From REEB85 sp018971455 (GTDB lineage: Bacteria; Pseudomonadota; Alphaproteobacteria; Acetobacterales; Acetobacteraceae): a stretch of 43,023 bases of DNA. Shown here piece after piece: positions 1 through 7,937 of the stretch (the first letter of the stretch is position 1; every line of letters starts with the position of its first letter). The stretch is taken from contig JAGWNT010000027.1 in the NCBI GenBank assembly GCA_028871195.1, positions 1 through 43,023 of the forward strand, given 5' to 3'. Position numbers and translations under genes: made by a program. Below the pieces are notes generated by a model. That model did not search any database. It had not been told where the DNA came from and saw only the letters and a program-made list of their open reading frames with translations.

Positions 1-759
1 GTGCCCGACATAATCCGCCGGCGCCGATTCCAGCGTGGTGTGGTCGGCCGGATCCGGCCCGGACATCACCGCCATCATCAGCGCGGCATCCTCCACGGTG
101 CGCGTCATCGGACCGATATGGGAGGTGTAGTCGCCGGGGTTCACCGGCGCATAGGGCACCCGGCCGAAGCTCGGCTTGAGGCCGTAGATCCCGCAGAAAT
201 GCGCCGGCATGCGCACCGAGCCGGCGCCGTCGCTGCCCTGGTGCAAGGGGCCGAACCCGGCCGCCGCCGCCGCCCCGGCGCCGGCCGAGGAGGCGCCGGC
301 ATTGAACCCGTGCCGCCACGGGTTGTGGGTGATGCCGGTGAGCGGGCTACGGCTCACGCCGGTCCAGCCGAACTCGGAGGTGGTGGTCTTGCCCAGCACG
401 ATGGCGCCCGCCGCCTCCAGCCGCGAGACGATCGGCGTGTCCGCCGGCACCCGGTTGCCCTTGGTGATCTGGCTGCCGAACTGGGTGGGAAAGCGCTTCG
501 TCCAGGCGAGGTCCTTGATGGTGACGGGGATGCCGTGCAGCGGGCCGAGCGGCTCGCTGCCCATCAGCGCGTCTTTCGCGGCGCGGGCGGCCGTCATCGC
601 GCGGTCGGCATCGAGGACGGCGAAGGCGTTGATGCGCGGCTCGAGGCGGGCGATGCGGCCGAGCACGGCATCGAGCAGTTCCACCGGCGAGAGCTTGCGC
701 GCGCGGATCATCGGTGCCAGCAGGCTTGCCGGCATGTAGCCCAGCTCCGAACCGCTCAT
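1..759 (-). CDS. Amidase signature family hydrolase, C-terminus cut by window edge
   Basis: This is the N-terminal 253 codons of an amidase signature enzyme, which hydrolyses a carboxamide to acid and ammonia with a Ser-cisSer-Lys triad. Reading the minus strand from 759, the triad is visible: Lys82 in VTIKDLAW, cis-Ser157 in GASSAG and nucleophile Ser181 in DGAGSVRMP, followed by the typical CGIYGLKPS stretch. The family is usually 450-500 residues, so about half is missing beyond position 1. The start ATG overlaps the stop of the upstream aminotransferase gene by 4 nt (ATGA), so the two are one operon and probably translationally coupled. Substrate cannot be told; GatA of the tRNA amidotransferase belongs to the same family, but the neighbours here argue for a catabolic amidase. 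Confidence 0.9.
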   Translation of the reverse strand, partial: MSGSELGYMPASLLAPMIRARKLSPVELLDAVLGRIARLEPRINAFAVLDADRAMTAARAAKDALMGSEPLGPLHGIPVTIKDLAWTKRFPTQFGSQITKGNRVPADTPIVSRLEAAGAIVLGKTTTSEFGWTGVSRSPLTGITHNPWRHGFNAGASSAGAGAAAAAGFGPLHQGSDGAGSVRMPAHFCGIYGLKPSFGRVPYAPVNPGDYTSHIGPMTRTVEDAALMMAVMSGPDPADHTTLESAPADYVGH

Positions 760-2153
760 GCCAGCTCGCCTTCGGCGCGCAGCATGCGAAGGGATTCGCC
801 GAAGGCGTGCACCGTGTCGGCGATATCCAGCTCGCTATGGGCGGCCGAGGTGAAGCCGCCGAGGCGCGGGTTGAGATCGACGCCGTTGACCAGCATAGCC
901 AGGCGCAGCCGGTTGGTCAGCTGGGCGGGCTGGGCCTTCATCTCGGCGAAGTCCACGGCGTGGGGATCGAAGCTCGCGGGCGTGATGGCGCGGCCCTGCG
1001 GGTTGAGGAACAGATGAAAGCCCGAGGTGGTGCCGTAGACGGCCCAGGGCAGATTTTCGCGCATCAGCACCTCGTTCATGCCGGCGCGCAGCGATTCGGC
1101 GCGGGCGGAGGCGACGTCGTTGGCATCGCTCTCGGCGAGAATGCCGAGGGCCGCGATGCCGGCCGCCGCCGAGACGGGGTTGGCGTTGAACGTGCCCGGA
1201 TGGCCGATCTTCTCCCGCCCGGCCGCCGCGGTCGCCTTGAAATCGAGCAGCGCGAGGATCTCCGGCCGCCCCGCCACGGCGCCGCCCGGCATGCCTCCGG
1301 CGAGGATCTTGGCGAAGGTGGACAGGTCCGGCCGGATGCCGAACGCCGCCTGCGCGCCGCCGCGCGACGTGCGGAACCCGGTGATCACCTCGTCGAAGAT
1401 CAGCAGCACGCCATGGCGGGTGGTGAGATCCCGCAGGGCATGCAGGAAGGACGGCGGCAGCGGCACCTGCCCGAACGAGGAGCCGGTCGGTTCCAGGATG
1501 ATCGCCGCGATGTCGGGGTTGGTGGCGAGGGCCGCCGCCACCGCGTCGGTGTCGCCCGGCGCCACCAGCACGGTCTTGTCGGTGATGCCCCGCAGCACGC
1601 CGGGCGTGGGTGAGCCGTCGAAATGGTTGCTGTAGCCGGCGGTCATATGGTCGTGCCAGCCATGGAAATGGCCCTGGAAGCGCAGCAGGGTGGACCGCCC
1701 GCTGAAGGCGCGGGCGAGGCGCACGGCCATCAGCGTCGCCTCGGTCCCCGAGGAGGTGAAGCGCACCCGCTCGGCCGAGGGCACCAGGCGCTGGATGGCG
1801 CGCACCCAGGCGATCTCGCGCGGGTGGTTGGCGCCGAACTGCGCCCCCTGCTCCGCCGCCTCGGCAATCGCCGCCGCCACCTGGGGATGGCCGTGGCCCA
1901 GGATCAGCGCGCCGTGCCCACCGAAATAATCGACGTAGCGATTTCCATCGACATCCCATTTATGGCTGCCCTTGGCGCGCTCGACATAGATGCCCCAAGG
2001 CTCGAGGTAGCGCGAATCATGGGCGATGCCGCTTGGCAGCAGCTCCGCCGCCTCGGCCGCCAGGGCGCCGGAGCCGGCGGTGCGCGCGCGATAGGCCGCA
2101 ACGATGCGCGAATTGACGCGCGGATCCTCGAACTTCGTGGCGGCCGACATCAT
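756..2153 (-). CDS. Class III aminotransferase, glutamate-1-semialdehyde aminomutase-like
   Basis: This is a PLP-dependent fold-type I, class III aminotransferase of 465 residues. It shows the SSGTEA phosphate-binding loop (134-139), HGWH (164-167), FDEVITGF with the PLP-ring Asp254, and the Schiff-base Lys282 in TFAKILAGGMPGG. The AKxLGGGxPxG-like context resembles HemL (glutamate-1-semialdehyde 2,1-aminomutase), but the long N-terminus and the amidase and amidohydrolase neighbours suggest a catabolic transaminase rather than haem synthesis. I chose the first of two adjacent ATGs at 2153 because GAGGGAG lies just upstream; an in-frame extension to 2216 has no better signal. It is divergent from the amidohydrolase at 2267, with 113 nt between the starts, and overlaps the amidase by ATGA. 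Confidence 0.88.
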   Translation of the reverse strand: MMSAATKFEDPRVNSRIVAAYRARTAGSGALAAEAAELLPSGIAHDSRYLEPWGIYVERAKGSHKWDVDGNRYVDYFGGHGALILGHGHPQVAAAIAEAAEQGAQFGANHPREIAWVRAIQRLVPSAERVRFTSSGTEATLMAVRLARAFSGRSTLLRFQGHFHGWHDHMTAGYSNHFDGSPTPGVLRGITDKTVLVAPGDTDAVAAALATNPDIAAIILEPTGSSFGQVPLPPSFLHALRDLTTRHGVLLIFDEVITGFRTSRGGAQAAFGIRPDLSTFAKILAGGMPGGAVAGRPEILALLDFKATAAAGREKIGHPGTFNANPVSAAAGIAALGILAESDANDVASARAESLRAGMNEVLMRENLPWAVYGTTSGFHLFLNPQGRAITPASFDPHAVDFAEMKAQPAQLTNRLRLAMLVNGVDLNPRLGGFTSAAHSELDIADTVHAFGESLRMLRAEGELA

Positions 2154-2240
2154 TCTGCTCCCTCGCTGCCTCGTCGCAGTCTGGGCCAATCCGCCCGCTT
2201 TGGGGAGGGGTTGCAAGATGGCGCCGCCGCCGCGACCATT

Positions 2241-2261
2241 CCTCCCAGCACGTGCGGGAGG
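2241..2261 (+). promoter_or_regulatory. Possible Shine-Dalgarno-sequestering stem-loop before amidohydrolase
   Basis: CCTCCC at 2241-2246 is complementary to GGGAGG at 2256-2261, which is part of the strong ribosome-binding site (GGGAGGAG) of the amidohydrolase starting at 2267. The 9-nt loop contains GCACGTGC. The stem is only 6 bp, so it may be chance in such GC-rich DNA, but it would hide the ribosome-binding site if formed. The rest of the 113-nt divergent region holds a TTGCAA hexamer (2214-2219) that could serve as a -35 element on either strand; no convincing -10 was found. Confidence 0.3.
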
Positions 2262-2266
2262 AGCCG

Positions 2267-3397
2267 ATGTTCGACCTGATTCTCACCGGTGGGCGGGTGA
2301 TCGACCCGGCCCAGGGGCTGGACGAGGTGCTCGACATCGCCTTCGCCGATGGCCGCGTCGCCGCCCTCGGCCACGGCCTCGGCGAGGCCGCGCAGACTCG
2401 CGACGTCACCGGGCGCATCGTGACGCCCGGGCTGATCGACCTGCACACCCATGTCTATTGGGGCGGCACCTCGCTCGGCGTCGATCCGGATTCCTACGCC
2501 AAGAGCAGCGGGCTGACGACGCTGATCGACGCCGGGTCCGCCGGGCCCGGCAATATCGCCGGCTTTCGCGCCCACGTCATCGAGCGCGCGGAGGTGCGCA
2601 TCCTGCCCTTCCTCAACATCAGCTTCGCCGGCATCTTCGCCTTCCACTGGGACCTCAATGTCGGCGAGTGCACCGATCTGCGCCTGCTGAACCCGCGCGT
2701 GGCGCTGGCCGTCGCCAAGCAGCAGAGCGATCTCGTGGTCGGCGTGAAGGTGCGCATCGGCGGCGGCACCTCCGGCGCCCTCGGCGCGATGCCGATGCAG
2801 ATCGCGCTCGAGGTGGCCGAGCATGCCGGCCTGCCGCTGATGGGGCATCTGGACAACCCGCCGCCATCGCGCCGCGAGGTGCTGGCCATGCTGCGCAAGG
2901 GCGACATCCTCACCCATTGCTTCCGCCCGTTCCCCAACGCCCCGGTGGCGCCGGATGGCGGCATCGAGGCCGACGTGCTGGACGCCCGGGCCCGCGGGAT
3001 CATCTTCGATATCGGCCACGGCCGCGGCTCCTTCGGCTTCGCCTCGGCAATGGCCATGGTGCGGAACGGCTTCCTGCCCGATGTAATCTCGTCGGACGTC
3101 CACCTCACCTCGATCGACGGGCCGGCCTTCGACCTGCTGACGACGATGTCGAAATTCCTCCATCTCGGCGTGGCCCTGCCGGAGATCGTGCGCGCGACGA
3201 CAATCAACGCGGCCCGGGCGGTGCGCCTGGAAGATCGCGGCACGCTCAGGCCCGGCCTGCTCGGCGACGCCACCGTGCTCAGCGTGGAGGCCGGCCGCTT
3301 CACCTTCACCGATGCGATCGGCGAGACGGTCGAGAGCCATGAGCGGCTCGCCTGCCGCGGCATCGTACTCAACGGCCGCTGGTGGCACGGCGCGTGA
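2267..3397 (+). CDS. Amidohydrolase/deacetylase family metallohydrolase (dihydroorotase-like)
   Basis: This 376-residue protein is a TIM-barrel amidohydrolase. It has the N-terminal beta-sandwich segment (ILTGGRVIDP), the HxH metal motif at His60-His62 (GLIDLHTHV), a GVKVRIGG segment that probably supplies the carbamylated bridging lysine, His residues in LMGHLDNPP and ILTHCFRPF, and the metal-binding Asp in VISSDVHLTS. These match the amidohydrolase/deacetylase subfamily that cleaves cyclic amides or N-acyl amino acids; the exact substrate is unknown. The ATG at 2267 is chosen over the GTG at 2252 because GGGAGGAG precedes it by 3 nt. It is divergent from the aminotransferase and its stop codon directly abuts that of the convergent DapA-like gene. 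Confidence 0.88.
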   Translation: MFDLILTGGRVIDPAQGLDEVLDIAFADGRVAALGHGLGEAAQTRDVTGRIVTPGLIDLHTHVYWGGTSLGVDPDSYAKSSGLTTLIDAGSAGPGNIAGFRAHVIERAEVRILPFLNISFAGIFAFHWDLNVGECTDLRLLNPRVALAVAKQQSDLVVGVKVRIGGGTSGALGAMPMQIALEVAEHAGLPLMGHLDNPPPSRREVLAMLRKGDILTHCFRPFPNAPVAPDGGIEADVLDARARGIIFDIGHGRGSFGFASAMAMVRNGFLPDVISSDVHLTSIDGPAFDLLTTMSKFLHLGVALPEIVRATTINAARAVRLEDRGTLRPGLLGDATVLSVEAGRFTFTDAIGETVESHERLACRGIVLNGRWWHGA

Positions 3398-4327
3398 TCA
3401 GCCGATCTGCTTCAGCCGGATCTCCTGTCGGCACATCAGAAAGGCGATCTCGGCCAGTTCACGCGCCGTGAGGCGGCTGGCCGGCGCACGCTGGGCGGGG
3501 CTGGCGATGGCGCCGCGCAGGGCGAGCACATGCTTGCGCACAGCGAGGCCAGGGCCGGGCTGCTGCTCGTAGCGGGCGAGCGGCAGATAGGCATCGAAGA
3601 TGTCGGCCGCGCGCTCGCGCTGCCCGGCCGAATATGCGGCCACCACGCCGGCCATCATTTCGGGATAGGCAAAGCCGGTCATCGCTCCGTCCGCGCCGCG
3701 ACCCATCTCCTCGGGCAGGAACAGGCCGCCATTGCCGGTGAGGATGCTGATGCGCCGCATGTCGGCCATGTCGCGCAGGGCCGAAATCTTGGCCAGCCCC
3801 GGCCAATCCTCGGCCTTGAGCATCACCATCGTGGGCAGAGCGTCGACCAGCCGCCGAATTGTGCCAACGCTGGCGTGCACGCCGGTCGCCTGAGGGAAAT
3901 CCTGCAAGACGAACGGAATATCGCCCAGGACTTCGGCGACGTGATGGAAATACGCGACGATCGCCTCCTCCGTCCGCAGCCCGGACTGCGGGGCGACCAT
4001 CACGCCCGCGGCGCCCCCATCCATCACCGTACGGGCCAGCGCGCCCATCGCCGCGAAACCGGGGCTGGAGACGCCGACCACCACCGGCACCCGGCCCGCC
4101 ACGCAGGCGACGACGTGGCGTGCGAACCCGACGGCTTCGGCCTCGGTCAGCTTCGGCGCCTCGCCCATCATGCCGAGAATGGTCAGCCCGGTGGCGCCGC
4201 GCGCGAGATAGAACTCCACCATGCGCGCGGTGCTCGCGGCGTCGATCGCGCCCGCCTCGGTGAACGGCGTGACGGCAATGACGAAGACGCCGCGTGCCGA
4301 TTCATCGAGGCGGGCGGCGCTCATCAT
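3398..4327 (-). CDS. DapA-family (dihydrodipicolinate synthase/N-acetylneuraminate lyase) aldolase, atypical active site
   Basis: This 309-residue class I aldolase-fold protein has the Schiff-base Lys171 in MVMLKAED and the family N-terminus GVFVIAVTPFTEAG. Two features differ from true dihydrodipicolinate synthase: the GTTGE loop reads GMMGE (52-56), losing both threonines of the proton relay, and the LYNVP motif reads LQDFP (141-145), replacing the catalytic Tyr with Gln142. It therefore probably does not make dihydrodipicolinate and may cleave or condense another 2-oxo acid. The start is the first of two ATGs (ATGATGA), overlapping the CDGSH gene stop by 4 nt; there is no clear ribosome-binding site, consistent with coupling. 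An upstream in-frame extension to 4498 would lie entirely over the CDGSH gene and is not believed. Confidence 0.87.
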   Translation of the reverse strand: MMSAARLDESARGVFVIAVTPFTEAGAIDAASTARMVEFYLARGATGLTILGMMGEAPKLTEAEAVGFARHVVACVAGRVPVVVGVSSPGFAAMGALARTVMDGGAAGVMVAPQSGLRTEEAIVAYFHHVAEVLGDIPFVLQDFPQATGVHASVGTIRRLVDALPTMVMLKAEDWPGLAKISALRDMADMRRISILTGNGGLFLPEEMGRGADGAMTGFAYPEMMAGVVAAYSAGQRERAADIFDAYLPLARYEQQPGPGLAVRKHVLALRGAIASPAQRAPASRLTARELAEIAFLMCRQEIRLKQIG

Positions 4328-4566
4328 ACGGTCTTGTGCGTGCCGTCGCAGAGCGGCGCGCCGGCGCTGTGCTTGCACGCGCAGAACCAGGCATCCCCGT
4401 CCTTCTCGGCCTTGTACTCCTTCGGCGCGAAGCCGCTGCCCTTGTGCGAGCCGTCGCAGAAGGGCTGGTTGGCGCTCTTGCCGCAGGCGCACCACCAATA
4501 GGATTTGCCGGCTTCCACGCTGACCTTCATGGGCGCCTTGCCGGCGATGACGGGAGAGAGCGACAT
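4324..4566 (-). CDS. Dual CDGSH-type iron-sulfur protein
   Basis: This 80-residue protein carries two CDGSH iron-sulfur motifs. The first is Cys26-x-Cys28 ... Cys37-Asp-Gly-Ser-x-His41 (CDGSHK) and the second Cys62-x-Cys64 ... Cys73 ... His77 (CDGTHK). Each 3Cys-1His set binds a redox-active [2Fe-2S] cluster in mitoNEET-like proteins; the tandem arrangement resembles CISD3/MiNT and bacterial homologues. No membrane anchor is visible, so it should be cytosolic. The AAGGAG ribosome-binding site is 6 nt before the ATG at 4566, the best in this operon, so it may be expressed strongly. It sits between the sulfotransferase (76-nt gap) and the DapA-like gene (ATGA overlap). Its partner is unknown; an electron-transfer or Fe-S transfer role is inferred. 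Confidence 0.92.
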   Translation of the reverse strand: MSLSPVIAGKAPMKVSVEAGKSYWWCACGKSANQPFCDGSHKGSGFAPKEYKAEKDGDAWFCACKHSAGAPLCDGTHKTV

Positions 4567-4642
4567 GTCAGACTCCTTGGTGTTGCATGCAACCGCCAGG
4601 ATAGGCCGAGCGAGCGGCCAATGCATACAGGCGATGCGCCGG

Positions 4643-5686
4643 TCAGCCGGCCGGCCGGTCGGTCGGGCCAGCGCCGGCAAGCTGGCGCACCAGCCGCCCG
4701 GCCGCGCGCAGCGGTGCGGTGACGCGCCACGATGTCGAGGCGCGGGTAATGGCCAGCGCCTCGTTGAGATTGGCCACGGTGGCCCGCATGGCATCGAGCT
4801 CGGCCCGCCGGTCCGCTTCGCGCTGATCGGGGTCGGCGAGCTGCCGCAATTCGCTTTCCAATTCGCGCCTGTGCTGCCGTGCCGCGGCGCGATGCGGCAC
4901 ACTGAGACGATCGAGCTCCGCGACGATGGCGCCGATGGCATCGAACTCGGCCCGCAGGCCCGGCCCCTCGCCGGCCTGGGCCGCCTGCCACAGCCGCTGC
5001 GCGAGCGGCCCGGGCTCGACCGGCGGCGGCGCACGGCGCGCGTCGAAGCCACGCAGCGCGGGCGACAGGAACGCATCCACCTCGCCCGCCGCCGCGACCG
5101 ATGGGCGCGGCCAGTCGAGCGCGAGGCCCGCACCGATCTGCGCGATGGCGCGCTGCCAATCCGTCAGCAGATCCTCGTACGGGCTCCACACCCGCGCGAG
5201 GCCACGGGTGAAGTACTCGCAGCCCAGCATGTCCCGCAGCCAGAGCAATTCGGCGGTGTGCGGATCGGTGCCATCCCGCTTGACGAGCGAGGCCACCGCC
5301 TCGGCCGGATGGCGCAGGGGAATCACGGCGACCGGCGCGATGTCGAGCTGGCGCAGGGCCGCGAGATAGAGCGGCGCCAACCGGGAGAGTCGCGGATCCT
5401 TCAGCACGAACAGCCGGGCGTCGCCGAATTCCTCGACAATGATCCGTGCGATCCGTTCGGCGAAGGCGCCCGCTTCCGCGCCATCGAACCAGCCCGGCGG
5501 AATCGCCAGCGGGTCCCAGTAGGTGGCGCCATGGGCCTGCAGGATCTCATTGTTGAGCTCCATCAGGCGCTGCGGCTCGAAATGCCCGCGCGGGTTGCCG
5601 TTCGAGGCCTCCAACAAGGTCTCCGGCAATGTCGCGCCATGCAGGCTGATCACCCGGGTCAGCGCCGAAGAACCGGACCGGCTCAC
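4643..5686 (-). CDS. Sulfotransferase-family protein with disrupted or non-canonical start
   Basis: This is a sulfotransferase-like P-loop protein. The 5'-PSB loop for PAPS is recognisable as VSRSGSSALTR, and FVLKDPRLSR plus VIPLRHPAEAVASL match the 3'-phosphosulfate-binding region. After residue 250 there is a charged, probably coiled segment ending in an SWRVTAPLR motif, often seen at the end of surface-polysaccharide enzymes. The first canonical start, GTG at 5686, falls inside the P-loop and would delete its beta-strand. The frame stays open upstream as ISGRTAILVIG, which completes the domain, but reaches ATA at 5719, exactly where an ATGA overlap with the GNAT gene would be expected. The likely original gene is 4643-5719 (358 residues). 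Translation may use ATA or CTG, or be impaired. Confidence 0.78.
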   Translation of the reverse strand: MSRSGSSALTRVISLHGATLPETLLEASNGNPRGHFEPQRLMELNNEILQAHGATYWDPLAIPPGWFDGAEAGAFAERIARIIVEEFGDARLFVLKDPRLSRLAPLYLAALRQLDIAPVAVIPLRHPAEAVASLVKRDGTDPHTAELLWLRDMLGCEYFTRGLARVWSPYEDLLTDWQRAIAQIGAGLALDWPRPSVAAAGEVDAFLSPALRGFDARRAPPPVEPGPLAQRLWQAAQAGEGPGLRAEFDAIGAIVAELDRLSVPHRAAARQHRRELESELRQLADPDQREADRRAELDAMRATVANLNEALAITRASTSWRVTAPLRAAGRLVRQLAGAGPTDRPAG

Positions 5687-5715
5687 CCCGATGACCAGGA
5701 TGGCGGTGCGCCCGC

Positions 5716-6735
5716 TTATGCGGCAACCGTCCTGGCCGCGATCTCCTTGTAGAAGATGACCGCCGCGCGGGGCGTTCCGTCGGCGTTCAGCGCGAAGCCC
5801 GGAATCCGGCCGCCCTCCCGCCAGTCCATGGCATGGCAGAGCGGCTCGGCCGGGCCGCCGGCGCCGGTATGAAGGGTCAGCAGCCGGCGTCCCTCGGCGG
5901 CGGCCTCCTGCTCCACCCGCGCCATCAGCGCGCGCGCGATGCCGCGGCGTCGCAGCCCGGGATGCACCAGCAGCCGCTCCACCTCGCCGCGATGGCGCTG
6001 GTTGGCCGGCATGGCGAGATCGAGCATGACCGTGCCCGCGAGCGCGCCGTCGGCCCAGGCCACCAGCAGCACCCGCTGGCCCAGGGCCACCTCGCTCGCC
6101 GATCGCCGCCAGAACGCGCGTGCCGCCGGCTCGGCCAGTGGCGGCAGAAAGGAAGCCGCCCCGTCAGCCTCGTTGCAGGCAAGCAACACTCCGGCCAGCG
6201 CGCGCTCGGCCGAGGCGGCGCCTGCCGCATCGAGGCGTTTGACCACGACGCCGGCGAGCGGCTTGGCGTAGGCAAACTCGATGGAGTGGGAAACGTCGTC
6301 GAGCGCGCGGATCGGCCCGTCGCGCAGGTAGCCGCATTTCTCGTAGAAGCGATGGGCGCGATCGAAGCGCGTGTCGGTCCACAGCTTCATCGCCGTCGCG
6401 CCGTGCGAGCGGGCATGTCCCTCGGCCGCCGCGATGAGGGTCTGCGCGAGGCCGCTTCCGCGGGTCTCCGCCGCCGCGTACATCCGGCACAGCTCCCACG
6501 CGCCATCGCCGAGCGGCTTGGTCGCGACCATGCCGACCACCCGGCCCGCCTGCTCGGCCGCCCATAGCGCGCCGCCCTTGCCCGCATAATAGGTGGCCAA
6601 CGCCCGCAATTCGGGATTCTCGCCGTCCAGATCCATCACGCAGCCGGGATACTCCGCCCAGCAGGCGGTGATCAGGGCGATGAAGCCGTCCGCGTCGGCG
6701 TCTCGTCCGGCGCGCAGGGGGGCGGGCGCGCTCAC
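5716..6735 (-). CDS. Tandem GNAT N-acetyltransferase (two domains)
   Basis: This 339-residue protein contains two Gcn5-related N-acetyltransferase domains. The first (about 1-160) has the acetyl-CoA motif TRGSGLA and ends with RFYEKCGYLRDG. The second (about 165-335) has VHPGLRRRGIARAL. Each motif fits the Q/RxxGxG/A acetyl-CoA loop. Two-domain GNATs include MshD, where one half is catalytic and the other structural; here both loops look intact. The GTG start at 6735 overlaps the stop of the upstream aminotransferase by 4 nt (GTGA). Its own stop, TAA at 5718-5716, lies at the questionable start of the sulfotransferase. Acceptor substrate is unknown. Confidence 0.87.
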   Translation of the reverse strand: MSAPAPLRAGRDADADGFIALITACWAEYPGCVMDLDGENPELRALATYYAGKGGALWAAEQAGRVVGMVATKPLGDGAWELCRMYAAAETRGSGLAQTLIAAAEGHARSHGATAMKLWTDTRFDRAHRFYEKCGYLRDGPIRALDDVSHSIEFAYAKPLAGVVVKRLDAAGAASAERALAGVLLACNEADGAASFLPPLAEPAARAFWRRSASEVALGQRVLLVAWADGALAGTVMLDLAMPANQRHRGEVERLLVHPGLRRRGIARALMARVEQEAAAEGRRLLTLHTGAGGPAEPLCHAMDWREGGRIPGFALNADGTPRAAVIFYKEIAARTVAA

Positions 6736-7934
6736 GCCAGCGCGGCGGTGAACCCGGCCATGCGCGCCATCGCCTTCTCCAGGCTCGCCATATCGGTGGC
6801 GTAGCTGATGCGCAGATAGGGGCTCATGCCGAAGGCCGCGCCATGCACCAGCGCGACATGCGCCTCGTCGAGCAGGGCGAGGGCGAAATCCTCATCCGTC
6901 TCGATACGCGTGCCCGCCTTGGTGGTGCGGCCGAGACAGCCGGCAATGTTGGGATAGACGTAGAACGCGCCTTCCGGGCGATGGCAGGAAACGCCCGGCA
7001 TGGCGCTCAGCGCATCCACCACGAAGTCGCGCCGCGCGCGGTATTGCGCGGCCTGCGCGGCCACCAGCTCCTGCGGTCCGTCCAGCGCCGCCGCCGCCGC
7101 GGCCTGGCCGATGCTCGACACGCCGGCCGTGGCCTGGCCCTGCATGTTGACCATGGCGCGGATCAGCGGCTTCGGCCCGGCGCAGAACCCGATGCGCCAG
7201 CCGGTCATGGCATAGGTCTTGGAAACACCAGTCACCGTCAGGATGCGCTCGCGCAGGTCAGGCGCCACTGCGGCCAGCGTGTCATAGGCGAAATCGCCAT
7301 AGACCAGGTGTTCGTACATGTCGTCGCACATGATCCAGACATGCGGATGGCGGCGCATCACGGCGGCCAGCGCGGCCAGCTCGTCGCGCGACAATGCAGC
7401 CCCGGTCGGGTTGTTCGGCGAGTTCAGCATCAGCCATTTGGTGCGCGGCGTGATCGCCGCCTCGACATCCTCGGGGCGCGGCTTGAAGCCGTTGTTCTGC
7501 GGGCAGGCGACGAAGACCGGCTCGCCGCCGACCAGCCGGCTCATCAGCGGATAGGCGCCCCAGTACGGCGCCGGGATCACCACCTCGTCGCCATCGTCGA
7601 TGGTCGCCATCATGGCGTCGAAGATCACCTGCTTGCCGCCATTGGCGACCATGATCTCATCGAGCGCGTATTCCAGCTCGCGATCGCGCCGGAACTTGCG
7701 CTGCACCGCCTCCTTCAAACGCCGCGTGCCATCCTGCGGCGGATATTTCGTCTCGCCGGCCAGCGCGGCCTGGTGGGCGGCCTCGATGGCGTGCGGCGGC
7801 GAGGCGAAATCCGGCTCGCCGATGGTGAGCTGGACGACGTCGATGCCCTGCTCGCGCAGGGTGCGCGCCTTGATGGTCATGGCGACGGTGGCCGCGACCT
7901 TCACCCGGTCGAGGCGGCTGGCGAGGGCCGGCAT
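6732..7934 (-). CDS. Class I pyridoxal-phosphate aminotransferase (aspartate aminotransferase-like), copy 2
   Basis: This 400-residue fold-type I aminotransferase of the aspartate aminotransferase Ib group has NSPNNPTG (171-178), Tyr207, the Schiff-base Lys239 in VSKTYAMTGWRIG, Arg247 for the phosphate, and a C-terminal LRISYAT that probably supplies the substrate-carboxylate arginine. It aligns without gaps to the neighbouring gene over residues 1-239 (Lys239 at the same position), so the pair is a tandem duplication that has since diverged. It starts 3 nt after the stop of the other copy and overlaps the GNAT gene by GTGA. Amino-group donor and acceptor cannot be assigned; retention of both copies suggests different substrates. 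Confidence 0.92.
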   Translation of the reverse strand: MPALASRLDRVKVAATVAMTIKARTLREQGIDVVQLTIGEPDFASPPHAIEAAHQAALAGETKYPPQDGTRRLKEAVQRKFRRDRELEYALDEIMVANGGKQVIFDAMMATIDDGDEVVIPAPYWGAYPLMSRLVGGEPVFVACPQNNGFKPRPEDVEAAITPRTKWLMLNSPNNPTGAALSRDELAALAAVMRRHPHVWIMCDDMYEHLVYGDFAYDTLAAVAPDLRERILTVTGVSKTYAMTGWRIGFCAGPKPLIRAMVNMQGQATAGVSSIGQAAAAAALDGPQELVAAQAAQYRARRDFVVDALSAMPGVSCHRPEGAFYVYPNIAGCLGRTTKAGTRIETDEDFALALLDEAHVALVHGAAFGMSPYLRISYATDMASLEKAMARMAGFTAALA

Positions 7935-7937
7935 GCG

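Noticed and set aside
1..1017. 338-codon plus-strand open frame at the left edge
   Set aside because: It is the mirror of the amidase and aminotransferase genes, whose catalytic motifs are visible on the minus strand.
4324..5133. 269-codon frame ending in the CDGSH protein, suggesting a larger fusion
   Set aside because: The upstream part is Arg/Ser-rich and antisense-like over the sulfotransferase; a strong AAGGAG places the start at 4566.
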